Part shown: piece after piece, positions 27,574 through 34,648 of the stretch | Layout: the number at the start of each line of letters is the position of its first letter | Numbering within the stretch: position 1 is the stretch's first letter | From: Luteimonas sp. MC1572 | GTDB lineage: Bacteria; Pseudomonadota; Gammaproteobacteria; Xanthomonadales; Xanthomonadaceae | Length of the DNA stretch: 64,000 nucleotides | Assembly (NCBI RefSeq): GCF_016615815.1 | Contig: NZ_CP067112.1 | Span: 2,956,717 to 3,020,716 of the forward strand | Direction of reading: 5' to 3' | Translations under genes and position numbers: made by a program | Notes under the pieces: generated by a model | Database searches by the model: none | What the model saw: only the letters and a program-made list of their open reading frames with translations | Told to the model about the DNA's origin: nothing

Positions 27574-28947
27574 TCAGGCGCGTTCGGCGGCGAACGAAGC
27601 CGCCGACTCGACCGACCGCGCGTCGCCCGCCTTGTAGCCCGCGGTGTGCAGCGAGGTGCCGACGGTTTCGCGCATCAGCAGGATCGAGACGGTGGCGATG
27701 GCGGCGATCAGCGCCATCATCAGGCCGATGCCGATGCTGCCGTACGCGGCCAGCAGCGGCGCCGCGAGGATCGGCGGGATTGCGCCACCGATGACGCTGC
27801 CGAGGTTGAACGACACGCCGGTGGCGGTGGAGCGGTACGCGGTGCGGAAGGTCTCCGGGATCAGCGCCGCGGTCGGGCCGTTGGCCAGGCCGACCAGGGT
27901 CAGCGTCACCGACATCGCGATGCCGACCAGCAGCAGGTTGCCGGTATTGACCATCGGGAACAGGCAGAACGCCCAGATCACGGCCAGGCCGTTGGCCCAG
28001 CCCATCACCGTGCGCCGGCCGATCCGGTCTGCCAGGCGCGCGCCGATCACCGTGGCGATGATGTTGACCACCACCGCGATCAGGTTCACGCCCAGCATCT
28101 CGTTGCGGCTGAAGCCGAGCACGCTGGTGCCGTAGTTGGTCAGGTAGACCGCGCCGAGATAGAAGAACGCCAGCCACATCGACACCGAGCCGGCGGCCAG
28201 CAGCACTTCGCGCCACTGGTGGCGGAACAGTTCGACCACCGGCGCGCGCGCGGCGGCGATCTTGTCGGCGCGCGCGGCGGCGGCGCGGAACACCGGCGTT
28301 TCGGCGATGCCAACGCGCACGTACAGGCCCACGGCGACCAGCAGCACGCTGAGCAGGAACGGAATGCGCCAGCCCCAGGCCTCGAACGTCTCCTGCGACA
28401 TGAAGTAGCCCGAGACGAGGAAGGTCAGCGTGGCCAGCAGCAGGCCCGAGCAGGTTCCGAGGGTCGGCGACAACGCGTACCAGGCGCGCTTGTCGGCCGG
28501 CGCGTATTCGCCCACGAACAAGGCCGCGCTCGACCATTCGCCACCGACCGCGAGGCCCTGCGCGAAGCGCAGGATCACCAGCAGGATCGGCGCCCAGATG
28601 CCGATCATCGAACCCGGCGGCAGCAGGCCGATGGCCACGGTGGCCGCGCCCATCAGCACCAGCGTTGCGACCAGGGTGGTCTTGCGACCGAGCTTGTCAC
28701 CGAGATAGCCGAACAGCACGCCGCCCACCGGACGCGCCACGAACGCCACGCCGAACGTCGCGAACGAAGCGGCCACGCCGGCCGCGGCACCGAGCTCCGG
28801 GAAGAAGATCTTCGGGAACACCAGCGCGGCGGCCATGCCGTAGATGAAGAAGTCGTAGTACTCGACGGTGGTTCCGAGCCAGCCGGCGATCAGCACCTTG
28901 CGGATGCTCTGCGGCGCGGCGGTATCCGCGGTTGGTTGCGCTGACAT
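27574..28947 (-). CDS. MHS-family MFS carrier, likely aromatic-acid:H+ symporter
   Basis: A 457-residue, twelve-helix carrier of the metabolite:H+ symporter group (ProP/ShiA-like). Typical blocks are GTTVEYYDFFIYGMAAALVF in helix 1, RPVGGVLFGYLGDKLGRKTT around the helix 2-3 loop, and RFAQGLAVGGEWSSAAL in helix 4. The family imports carboxylates, including aromatic acids, with protons. The ATG at 28947 was chosen; extension to 29058 would run through the operator. It is the first gene after operator site 2, ahead of the two monooxygenases, so uptake of the substrate of this cluster is the most likely role. Confidence 0.85.
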   Translation of the reverse strand: MSAQPTADTAAPQSIRKVLIAGWLGTTVEYYDFFIYGMAAALVFPKIFFPELGAAAGVAASFATFGVAFVARPVGGVLFGYLGDKLGRKTTLVATLVLMGAATVAIGLLPPGSMIGIWAPILLVILRFAQGLAVGGEWSSAALFVGEYAPADKRAWYALSPTLGTCSGLLLATLTFLVSGYFMSQETFEAWGWRIPFLLSVLLVAVGLYVRVGIAETPVFRAAAARADKIAAARAPVVELFRHQWREVLLAAGSVSMWLAFFYLGAVYLTNYGTSVLGFSRNEMLGVNLIAVVVNIIATVIGARLADRIGRRTVMGWANGLAVIWAFCLFPMVNTGNLLLVGIAMSVTLTLVGLANGPTAALIPETFRTAYRSTATGVSFNLGSVIGGAIPPILAAPLLAAYGSIGIGLMMALIAAIATVSILLMRETVGTSLHTAGYKAGDARSVESAASFAAERA

Positions 28948-29009
28948 CTGCGTTCGTCCCCTTTGGGTGGCCGCCGGTCGGGCGGTCCAGGTTGCGTTCG
29001 TGGTTGAAG

Positions 29010-29037
29010 TAACAAACCGACCAATCTGTCTGTAACT
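29010..29037 (-). promoter_or_regulatory. CymR-like operator, site 2 (carrier-monooxygenase unit)
   Basis: The left half ACAAACCGAC lies at 29012-29021, followed by a CAATCT spacer and a right half GTCTGTAACT. It differs from site 1 at 3 of 28 positions and resembles the cumate operator even more closely across the spacer. It lies 63 bp upstream of the MHS carrier start and 227 bp from the divergent AEC carrier, so the - strand unit is the likely target. Confidence 0.72.
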
Positions 29038-29085
29038 TGGCGGCCACCGGATGCTCATCGGCGTCGCGGAAGGCTGTCAACAAAG

Positions 29086-29099
29086 GTTGCTGTTGCAAC
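29086..29099. repeat. Short palindrome in the carrier intergenic gap
   Basis: GTTGC-TGTT-GCAAC forms a small inverted repeat in the 227-bp gap between operator site 2 and the AEC carrier. It could be an operator for the + strand gene. No regulator is known, and a match this short may be chance. The rest of the gap shows no gene. Confidence 0.25.
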
Positions 29100-29264
29100 T
29101 GTGTCGCATCGCAACATAGCCGGCGGCCGTGCGCGCCATGACCCCTTGCGGCAAGGCGTCCGGCGCGTTGCTGCAGCGCGGCAACAGCGCCTGCGCAGGC
29201 GACGTTCCGTACCCATGCGCATGCCGGCCCCACCGCGTTCGCTGCGCAGATTGAGAGGAAGCAG

Positions 29265-30233
29265 ATGTCCACGATCACCGCCGCCCTGCCTGTTTTCCTC
29301 CTGGTCGCGCTGGGCGTGCTGTTGCGCCGCATTGGCGTGCTGGATGCGGTCGCGGCCGCCGGCCTCAACCGCTTCGTGGTGTCGCTGGCGCTGCCGGCAA
29401 TGCTGTTCGCGGTAATGGCGGGCGCCGACCGCGCGTCGCTGGCGCAGCCGCGGCTGCTCGCGGCGTTCGTGTTGACCGCCCTGGCGCTGTACCTGCCGGT
29501 GCTGTGGTGGTCCCGGCGCCGCGGCGCCACGCTCACCGGAGCCAGCCTCGATGGCCTGTGCGCGTCCTACGCCAACACCGGCTTCATCGGCATCGCGCTG
29601 GCGCAGGTTGCGCTCGGCGATGCCGCGCTGCCCGGCGCCGGCCTGTCGGTGGTGGTGACGGCGTGCGTGCTGTTCGCGCTGGCGCTCGCGGTGATCGAGT
29701 TCGACCGCCAGCGCGGCGCCGGGATCATCGCCACGCTGCGGCGCACCTTGCCGATGCTCGCGCGCAACCCGCTGCTGTGGGCGCCGGCGGCGGGCGCCGC
29801 GATGACGTGGGCGCAGTGGCGGCTGCCGGCCGTGCTGGCGGCCCCGGTGGACCGGCTGGCCGCCTGCGCCAGCCCCTGCGCGCTGGTGGCGATCGGGCTG
29901 TTCCTGACACAGGGCCGACGCGAAGCCGCTGCGCTGCCGGTCGCCGCGCACATTCGCGCCGGCGCCGGGCGCGGCGCGGTGCTCGGCCTGTCGGTGGCCA
30001 AGCTGCTGGTGCAGCCCGCGGTGGCCTGGTTGATTGCGGTCCCGTTGCTGCGCTTGCCGCCGATGCACGCGCAGCTGGTGGTGCTGATGGCCATGCTGCC
30101 CACGGGCACGGGGCCGTCTATGCTCGCCGAACATCTCGGCACGCGCGTCCTCCTGAGCTCGCGGGTGACGGCGGTGACCACCGTGCTCTCGGTGGCGACC
30201 ATCTCGGCATGGCTGGCGCTCGCGAACGGATGA
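29265..30233 (+). CDS. AEC-family (auxin efflux carrier-like) transporter
   Basis: The 322-residue protein has about ten membrane helices in two halves. It carries a TGFIGIALAQVALGD segment and SPCALVAIGLFLTQGRR, patterns of the AEC/MdcF-like bile-arsenite-riboflavin superfamily branch that moves small organic acids. A good GAGAGGA ribosome-binding site precedes the ATG at 29265. It is divergent from the aromatic cluster and could take part in acid efflux, but nothing ties it directly to the pathway. Confidence 0.85.
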   Translation: MSTITAALPVFLLVALGVLLRRIGVLDAVAAAGLNRFVVSLALPAMLFAVMAGADRASLAQPRLLAAFVLTALALYLPVLWWSRRRGATLTGASLDGLCASYANTGFIGIALAQVALGDAALPGAGLSVVVTACVLFALALAVIEFDRQRGAGIIATLRRTLPMLARNPLLWAPAAGAAMTWAQWRLPAVLAAPVDRLAACASPCALVAIGLFLTQGRREAAALPVAAHIRAGAGRGAVLGLSVAKLLVQPAVAWLIAVPLLRLPPMHAQLVVLMAMLPTGTGPSMLAEHLGTRVLLSSRVTAVTTVLSVATISAWLALANG

Positions 30234-30271
30234 GGCGTGGCCGAGGCGGGCCAATGCCGCGGGCTCTGTTC

Positions 30272-30277
30272 TATAAT
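30272..30277 (+). promoter_or_regulatory. -10 box upstream of cytochrome c5 gene
   Basis: An exact TATAAT lies 42 bp before the GTG start at 30320. The expected -35 position (30249-30254, GGCCAA) is poor, so the promoter may need an activator, or the match may be fortuitous. Confidence 0.5.
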
Positions 30278-30319
30278 CCGGCCCAGCTGTGGCCGCCCGC
30301 CACGCGCGAAAGGTGCTCC

Positions 30320-30835
30320 GTGCGCAATTACGACCTCGATTTCCTCAAGAAATTTTCCCTGGTGCTGGTCTTCCTGACCCTGGTCACCTTCGGCCTGATG
30401 GTGGGCGCGTACTTCCTGCACCACAGCCTCGAAGTGGACGTCGACCCGAGCATTTCAAAGCGCACCGCGGATCGCATCGCGCCGATCAGCGCCGTCTATG
30501 CGGGCTCCACCGGTGCCGCCGCGCAGGCCGCGGCCTCGGCTGCCGCGGCCGCCGCTGCGACCGCGCAGGTCGCGTACGGCGGCACGCTCGACGGTGCGGT
30601 GATCCACCAGAACCTGTGTGCCGGCTGCCACGTCTCCGGCGCCGGCGGCGCTCCCAAGCTGGAGCGCGCGGCATGGGCGGCGCGCATCGCCCAGGGCGCC
30701 GACACCCTGCACCGCCACGCCATCGAAGGCTTCACCGGCAGCGCCGGCATGATGCCGGCCAAGGGTGGCAACCCGGCGCTGACCGACGAACAGGTCATCG
30801 CCACCGTGGACTGGATGGTCGCGAACCTCGAGTAA
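30320..30835 (+). CDS. Membrane-anchored cytochrome c5
   Basis: A 171-residue class I c-type cytochrome. Residues 10-34 form one membrane anchor (FSLVLVFLTLVTFGLMVGAYF), followed by an Ala-rich periplasmic linker at about 65-85. The heme is bound at Cys100-Ala-Gly-Cys103-His104, and the sixth ligand is a Met of GMMPAKGG (144/145). It should carry electrons in the periplasm between the respiratory complexes and a terminal acceptor. The GTG at 30320 follows AAAGG. The Rho-independent terminator at 30854 follows directly, so the gene may be monocistronic. Confidence 0.88.
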   Translation: MRNYDLDFLKKFSLVLVFLTLVTFGLMVGAYFLHHSLEVDVDPSISKRTADRIAPISAVYAGSTGAAAQAAASAAAAAAATAQVAYGGTLDGAVIHQNLCAGCHVSGAGGAPKLERAAWAARIAQGADTLHRHAIEGFTGSAGMMPAKGGNPALTDEQVIATVDWMVANLE

Positions 30836-30853
30836 GCGGCCACCCGCCTGCCA

Positions 30854-30879
30854 ACGACGCCGCCTTCGGGCGGCGTTGT
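30854..30879 (+). terminator. Rho-independent terminator after cytochrome c5
   Basis: ACGCCGCC and GGCGGCGT pair around a TTCG tetraloop and can be extended by three pairs. The T-rich tail is weak (CATTT). It lies 18 bp after the cytochrome stop. Confidence 0.75.
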
Positions 30880-30925
30880 CATTTCCGCCCCCCGCTTGCC
30901 GTTCGCCCACCCCGCCGGAGTCGCC

Positions 30926-32359
30926 ATGCGCAGCTTGTCCAAGCCCTTTCCTGGCGTGCTGTTCGCCGCCACCCTGCTGGCGATCACGGCGGGCTGCGGC
31001 AGCATCGCGACATCGCGCCCCGCGGACGCGGACTCGGTCGCCGTGCTCGGCGCACCGCCCGCGGACTGGCGGGTGCACGAAGGCCAACGGATCCGCATCG
31101 CCGCTCCGCTGGTCGTGAGCGGCAACCAGCGCCTGGCGCGCAACGGCGAGGTCGTGCTGTCCTTCGACGGCCGCCTGTTCGCGCCGACCGAAGTCGCCGC
31201 ACCCGGCCCCGACGCGATAGCGCTGGCCGCCCACAACCGGCGGCGCAGCCTGGTGCTGGCGCTGGGCGAGGACGCGCAGGTGGCGGCCGCCGACTGGCGC
31301 GCCGGCGGAATCGTCGATGGCGCCGAAGGCATCCTGCGCCTGGGCGAATACGGCGCGCGGCTGGAGGTCACGGCCGCGCCGGCGCTGCGCCCCGCGCCAC
31401 GGCCTGCACCGCCACCGCGGGCCGGCGAGTTGCGGCTGGCCAGCCTCAACCTTGAAAACCTCTTCAACGGTGACGGCGCCGGCGGCGGCTTCCCCACCGA
31501 GCGCGGCGCGCGCACCCCGGGCGAACACGTGGCGCAGCAGGCGCGCCTGGTGGCCGCGCTGGCGGCGCTGGAGGCGGACATCGTCGCGGTACTGGAGGTC
31601 GAGAACGACGGCTACGACGCGCGCTCGAGCATTGCGCAACTGGTCGCCGCCCTGGACCCTACAGGCGCGCGCTGGCGCTTCGTCGATGCCGGCACGGGCC
31701 CGGGCAGCGACCCGATCCGCGTCGGCCTGCTGTACCGCAGCGACCGGGTGCACCCCGTGGGTGCGCCGGCCACCCTTGCCGACGGCCCCTTTGCGACGCT
31801 CAGCCGCGCGCCGCTGGCGCAGGCTTTCCGCGCCGGCGACGGCCCCGCGTTCGTGGTGGTGGCCAACCATTTCAAGTCCAAGGGCTGCCGCGACGCCAGC
31901 GCCGGCGATGCCGACCAGGGCGATGGCCAGTCCTGCTGGAACCCGACGCGCCGCGCATCCGGCGCGCTGCTCCGCGACTGGCTGTCCGGCGATCCCACCG
32001 GAAGCGGCAGCACGCTGGTCGCGGTGCTCGGCGACCTCAATGCCTACGCGATGGAGGAGCCGGTGCGCGACTTCATCGCCGCGGGTTGGCAGGACGCGTT
32101 TGCCGCCAGCAGCCACGCGGCGCCAGCCAGCCCGCCGTACACCTATGTCTATGACGCCCAGGCCGGCCGCCTCGACCACGCCCTGCTGAGCCCGGCGCTG
32201 GCAGCGCGCCTGCAGGCGGCCTCCGCCTGGCACAGCAACGCAGACGAGGCATCGAACGTCGCCGATCAGGCCGGCAATGGCGGCGAACAGGCCGTCAAGC
32301 CATGGCGCAGCTCCGACCACGACCCGGTCGTCGTCGACCTGCGCCTGCGCACGCCCTGA
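30926..32359 (+). CDS. Secreted endonuclease/exonuclease/phosphatase-family lipoprotein (ExeM/NucH-like)
   Basis: The 477-residue protein begins with a lipoprotein signal (LLAITAGC, Cys near residue 24). The N-terminal third looks like an OB-type or accessory domain. From about residue 165 comes the metal-dependent nuclease fold: SLNLENLFN, a LEVEN motif with the metal-binding Glu, VANHFKSKG, GDLNAYAMEEP and the terminal SDHDPV motif, whose Asp-His pair is catalytic. This order matches ExeM-type extracellular DNases. The start is the ATG at 30926; an upstream in-frame start (30896) would lengthen the signal without need. Roles in biofilm DNA turnover or phosphate scavenging are inferences. 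Confidence 0.85.
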   Translation: MRSLSKPFPGVLFAATLLAITAGCGSIATSRPADADSVAVLGAPPADWRVHEGQRIRIAAPLVVSGNQRLARNGEVVLSFDGRLFAPTEVAAPGPDAIALAAHNRRRSLVLALGEDAQVAAADWRAGGIVDGAEGILRLGEYGARLEVTAAPALRPAPRPAPPPRAGELRLASLNLENLFNGDGAGGGFPTERGARTPGEHVAQQARLVAALAALEADIVAVLEVENDGYDARSSIAQLVAALDPTGARWRFVDAGTGPGSDPIRVGLLYRSDRVHPVGAPATLADGPFATLSRAPLAQAFRAGDGPAFVVVANHFKSKGCRDASAGDADQGDGQSCWNPTRRASGALLRDWLSGDPTGSGSTLVAVLGDLNAYAMEEPVRDFIAAGWQDAFAASSHAAPASPPYTYVYDAQAGRLDHALLSPALAARLQAASAWHSNADEASNVADQAGNGGEQAVKPWRSSDHDPVVVDLRLRTP

Positions 32360-32382
32360 ACACCAGGACCTATCATTCCCCC

Positions 32383-33060
32383 ATGACCACCCCCCTGCCC
32401 GTGTTCCCCGACGCCTCCGGCGCGCTGCTCTTGCCGGGCCCGGCGGGTGCGCTCGAGGTGGCCGTCGACGTTCCCGATGACGACGTCGCGCGGGTTCGGG
32501 TGGTGGCCGTGGTCTGCCATCCGCTGCCCACCGAGGGCGGCACCATGCACAACAAGGTGGTGACCATGGCGGCGCGCGCCCTGCGCGAGCTGGGCGTGAC
32601 CACGGTGCGCTTCAACTTCCGCGGCACCGGCCAGTCGGCCGGGTCGTTCGACCAGGGCGATGGCGAGCGCGACGACCTGCGCGCAGTGGCCGGCTGGGTG
32701 CGCGCGCAGCGGCCGTCCGACGAACTGTGGCTGGCCGGCTTCAGCTTTGGCGCCTACGTGAGCCTGGCAATGGCGAGCGAACTGCAGCCGGCGATGCTGG
32801 TGTCGATCGCGCCGCCGGCCGGCCGCGGCTGGGACTTCGATGCCATCACCCTGCCGACCATGCCGTGGCTGGTGGTGCAGGGCGAGGCCGACGAGATCGT
32901 CGACCCGCAGGCGGTCTATGACTGGCTGGCCAAGCGCAAGGCCAAGGCCGAACTGGTGCGCATGCCCGACACCTCGCACTTCTTCCATCGCAAGCTGATC
33001 GACCTGCGCGGCGCCATCAAGAGTGGCGTGCGACGCCACCTGCCGGGCGGCAATGACTGA
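32383..33060 (+). CDS. Alpha/beta hydrolase (CocE/YfhR-like small hydrolase)
   Basis: This 225-residue protein is a short alpha/beta hydrolase of the type often found beside zapE in Xanthomonadaceae. It shows VCHPLPTEGGTMHNKVV with the oxyanion region, RFNFRGTGQSAGSFDQG, a nucleophile elbow GFSFGAYVS (Ser near 124), Asp in GEADEIVDP and His in PDTSHFFHRK. Its substrate is not known. The ATG at 32383 is 23 bp after the nuclease stop. The 3' end overlaps zapE by 8 bp. Confidence 0.82.
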   Translation: MTTPLPVFPDASGALLLPGPAGALEVAVDVPDDDVARVRVVAVVCHPLPTEGGTMHNKVVTMAARALRELGVTTVRFNFRGTGQSAGSFDQGDGERDDLRAVAGWVRAQRPSDELWLAGFSFGAYVSLAMASELQPAMLVSIAPPAGRGWDFDAITLPTMPWLVVQGEADEIVDPQAVYDWLAKRKAKAELVRMPDTSHFFHRKLIDLRGAIKSGVRRHLPGGND

Positions 33061-34189
33061 CGACCGCGGCGGGATGTCGCCGTCGCAGGCCTACCGCGCA
33101 GGCGTTGAACGCGGCGACTGGGGCCATGACCCGGCCCAGCAGCCGGCACTCGCGGCGCTCGACCGCGTGCATGCGGCGCTGATCGCGCGGCGGCGCGGCA
33201 GCCTGCTCACGCGCCTGCTCGGCGCCGGCGAGCGCGCGCCCCAGGGCCTCTACCTCTGGGGCGGCGTGGGCCGCGGCAAGACCTTCCTGGTCGACCAGTT
33301 CTACGAGCACCTGCCGCTGCCGGTCGCCAAGCTCGACGCCGGCGCCCGCGGCGGCAACGGCAAGCGCCGCACCCATTTCCACCGCTTCATGCGCGTGGTC
33401 CACCAGCGCCTGCGCGAGCACGCCGGCGAACGCGACCCGTTGGCCACGATCGTGGCCGAATGGCGGCGCTCGCTGCGCGTGCTGGTGCTGGACGAGTTCT
33501 TCGTCAGCGACATCGGCGACGCGATGCTGCTGGCGCGCGTGCTGGAGCGGATGTTCGCCGAAGGCATCGTGCTGGTGACCACGTCGAATGCGCCGCCCTC
33601 CGCGCTGTACGCCGACGGCCTGCAGCGCGCGCGGTTCCTGCCGGCGATCGCACTGCTCGAACAGCACTGCGACGTGCTGGAACTGGTCAGCGACACCGAC
33701 TACCGCCTGCGCGAGCTGACCCGCTCGCCGGTGTATCGCGCGCCGCTCGACGACGGCGGCGACGCCTGGCTGGAGACGCGCTGGCATGCGCTTGGCGGCG
33801 ACGATGCCCACCGCGACGGCTCGATCGAACTCGAGGGCCGCAAGATCGCCACCCGCGCACGCTGCAAGGGCATGGCCTGGTTCGACTTCGCGGCGCTGTG
33901 CGAAGGCCCGCGAGCGGCCGCCGACTACATCGAGATCGCGCGCGAGTTCCACACCGTGCTGCTCGGCGGCATCCCGCTCATGGACGCCACGCGCGACGAC
34001 GCCGCACGGCGCTTCGTCACCCTGGTCGACGAGCTCTACGACCGCAACGTCAACCTGGTGTGCACCGCCGCGGACGCGCCGCACGCGCTGTACTCCGGCG
34101 AGCGCCTGCGCGGTGCCTTCGAGCGCACCGCATCGCGGCTGGTGGAGATGCGCAGCGCCGAATACCTCGCGCGCGAGCACCGCGACTAG
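33053..34189 (+). CDS. zapE: Cell division protein ZapE (AFG1-like ATPase)
   Basis: A 378-residue P-loop ATPase. Walker A is GGVGRGKT (residues 70-77) and Walker B is VLVLDEFFVSD. The HFHRFM block and YADGLQRARFLPAI are typical of the AFG1/ZapE family, which interacts with FtsZ at the constricting septum in E. coli. I use the ATG at 33053, overlapping the hydrolase stop; an ATG at 33074 in the same frame is a weaker alternative. The next gene, nrdA, begins only after a 459-bp regulatory region. Confidence 0.9.
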   Translation: MTDDRGGMSPSQAYRAGVERGDWGHDPAQQPALAALDRVHAALIARRRGSLLTRLLGAGERAPQGLYLWGGVGRGKTFLVDQFYEHLPLPVAKLDAGARGGNGKRRTHFHRFMRVVHQRLREHAGERDPLATIVAEWRRSLRVLVLDEFFVSDIGDAMLLARVLERMFAEGIVLVTTSNAPPSALYADGLQRARFLPAIALLEQHCDVLELVSDTDYRLRELTRSPVYRAPLDDGGDAWLETRWHALGGDDAHRDGSIELEGRKIATRARCKGMAWFDFAALCEGPRAAADYIEIAREFHTVLLGGIPLMDATRDDAARRFVTLVDELYDRNVNLVCTAADAPHALYSGERLRGAFERTASRLVEMRSAEYLAREHRD

Positions 34190-34190
34190 G

Positions 34191-34206
34191 CCACGACATA
34201 TTGTAT
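34191..34206 (+). promoter_or_regulatory. NrdR-like box 1
   Basis: CCACGACATATTGTAT matches the NrdR box consensus (ACACWATATATWGTGT, from memory) at 12 of 16 positions. It ends at the first base of the putative -35 element, where repressor binding would block the promoter. A second box starts exactly 32 bp downstream. Confidence 0.6.
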
Positions 34207-34234
34207 TGACCTACCTCATCGACCCCACTATGTT
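34206..34234 (+). promoter_or_regulatory. Probable nrdAB promoter
   Basis: TTGACC at 34206-34211 and TATGTT at 34229-34234 are separated by 17 bp, a good sigma-70 layout. Transcription would start near 34241, right at the 5' edge of the cobalamin riboswitch. The two NrdR-like boxes flank and overlap it. Confidence 0.6.
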
Positions 34235-34238
34235 GTGC
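34223..34238 (+). promoter_or_regulatory. NrdR-like box 2
   Basis: CCCCACTATGTTGTGC matches the NrdR consensus at 11 of 16 positions and overlaps the -10 element. The 32-bp distance to box 1 is three helical turns, the usual spacing of NrdR box pairs. Confidence 0.55.
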
Positions 34239-34240
34239 CG

Positions 34241-34450
34241 GTCGGTTCCCGCGGCCTGCGCCACGGGATGAAAAGGGAAGCCGGTGCGGCGCGCGTTCTT
34301 CGAACGTGTGCCAAGGCCGGCACTGCCCCGCAGCGGTAGGTGGAAACGAAGTCGCGACATGCACTGGGGCACGCGCCCCGGGAAGCAGCGGCAAGTAGGT
34401 GGCGACGGACCTCCGTCGCCGTGTCCACGAGTCCGAAGACCTGCCGACAG
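34241..34450 (+). ncRNA. Cobalamin riboswitch upstream of nrdAB
   Basis: The leader shows the conserved AdoCbl riboswitch core in order. These are GGGAAGCCGGTG near 34278, GGCACTGCCCCGCAGCGGTA near 34318, a GACATGCACTGGGG segment near 34356, CCCGGGAAGC near 34377, and the B12 box GTCCGAAGACCTGCC at 34431-34445. P1 can close between GTCGG at 34241-34245 and CCGAC at 34444-34448. When cobalamin binds, downstream gene expression normally falls. Here it would shut off the B12-independent class Ia reductase. The 200-nt GC-rich stretch between the aptamer and the nrdA start should hold the expression platform; I see no U-tract, so control at the ribosome-binding site is more likely than termination. 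Confidence 0.9.
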
Positions 34451-34648
34451 CCGCGCGAAGCACGCCGCGCGGTGCCGGCCGTGGAATCTCCGGGGGGAGG
34501 TGGCCGGTGACGCAGCTCCGCCCATCCGCTCGCGCGGGTGCGTCGCGGCCGTTGCGACACCGACACCAGACCCTTGGCGACGCCAGGCCTCCGGCCGCCG
34601 CCCGAGGGAGCGATGGCCAGGTGCGCCACCCTGTACAAGGCGAACGCC

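Noticed and set aside
11827-29264. The catabolic cluster as a genomic island integrated at tRNA-Arg
   Set aside because: No integrase and no repeat of the tRNA 3' end was seen near the right edge of the cluster, and base composition matches the flanks. Acquisition remains possible but is not supported here.
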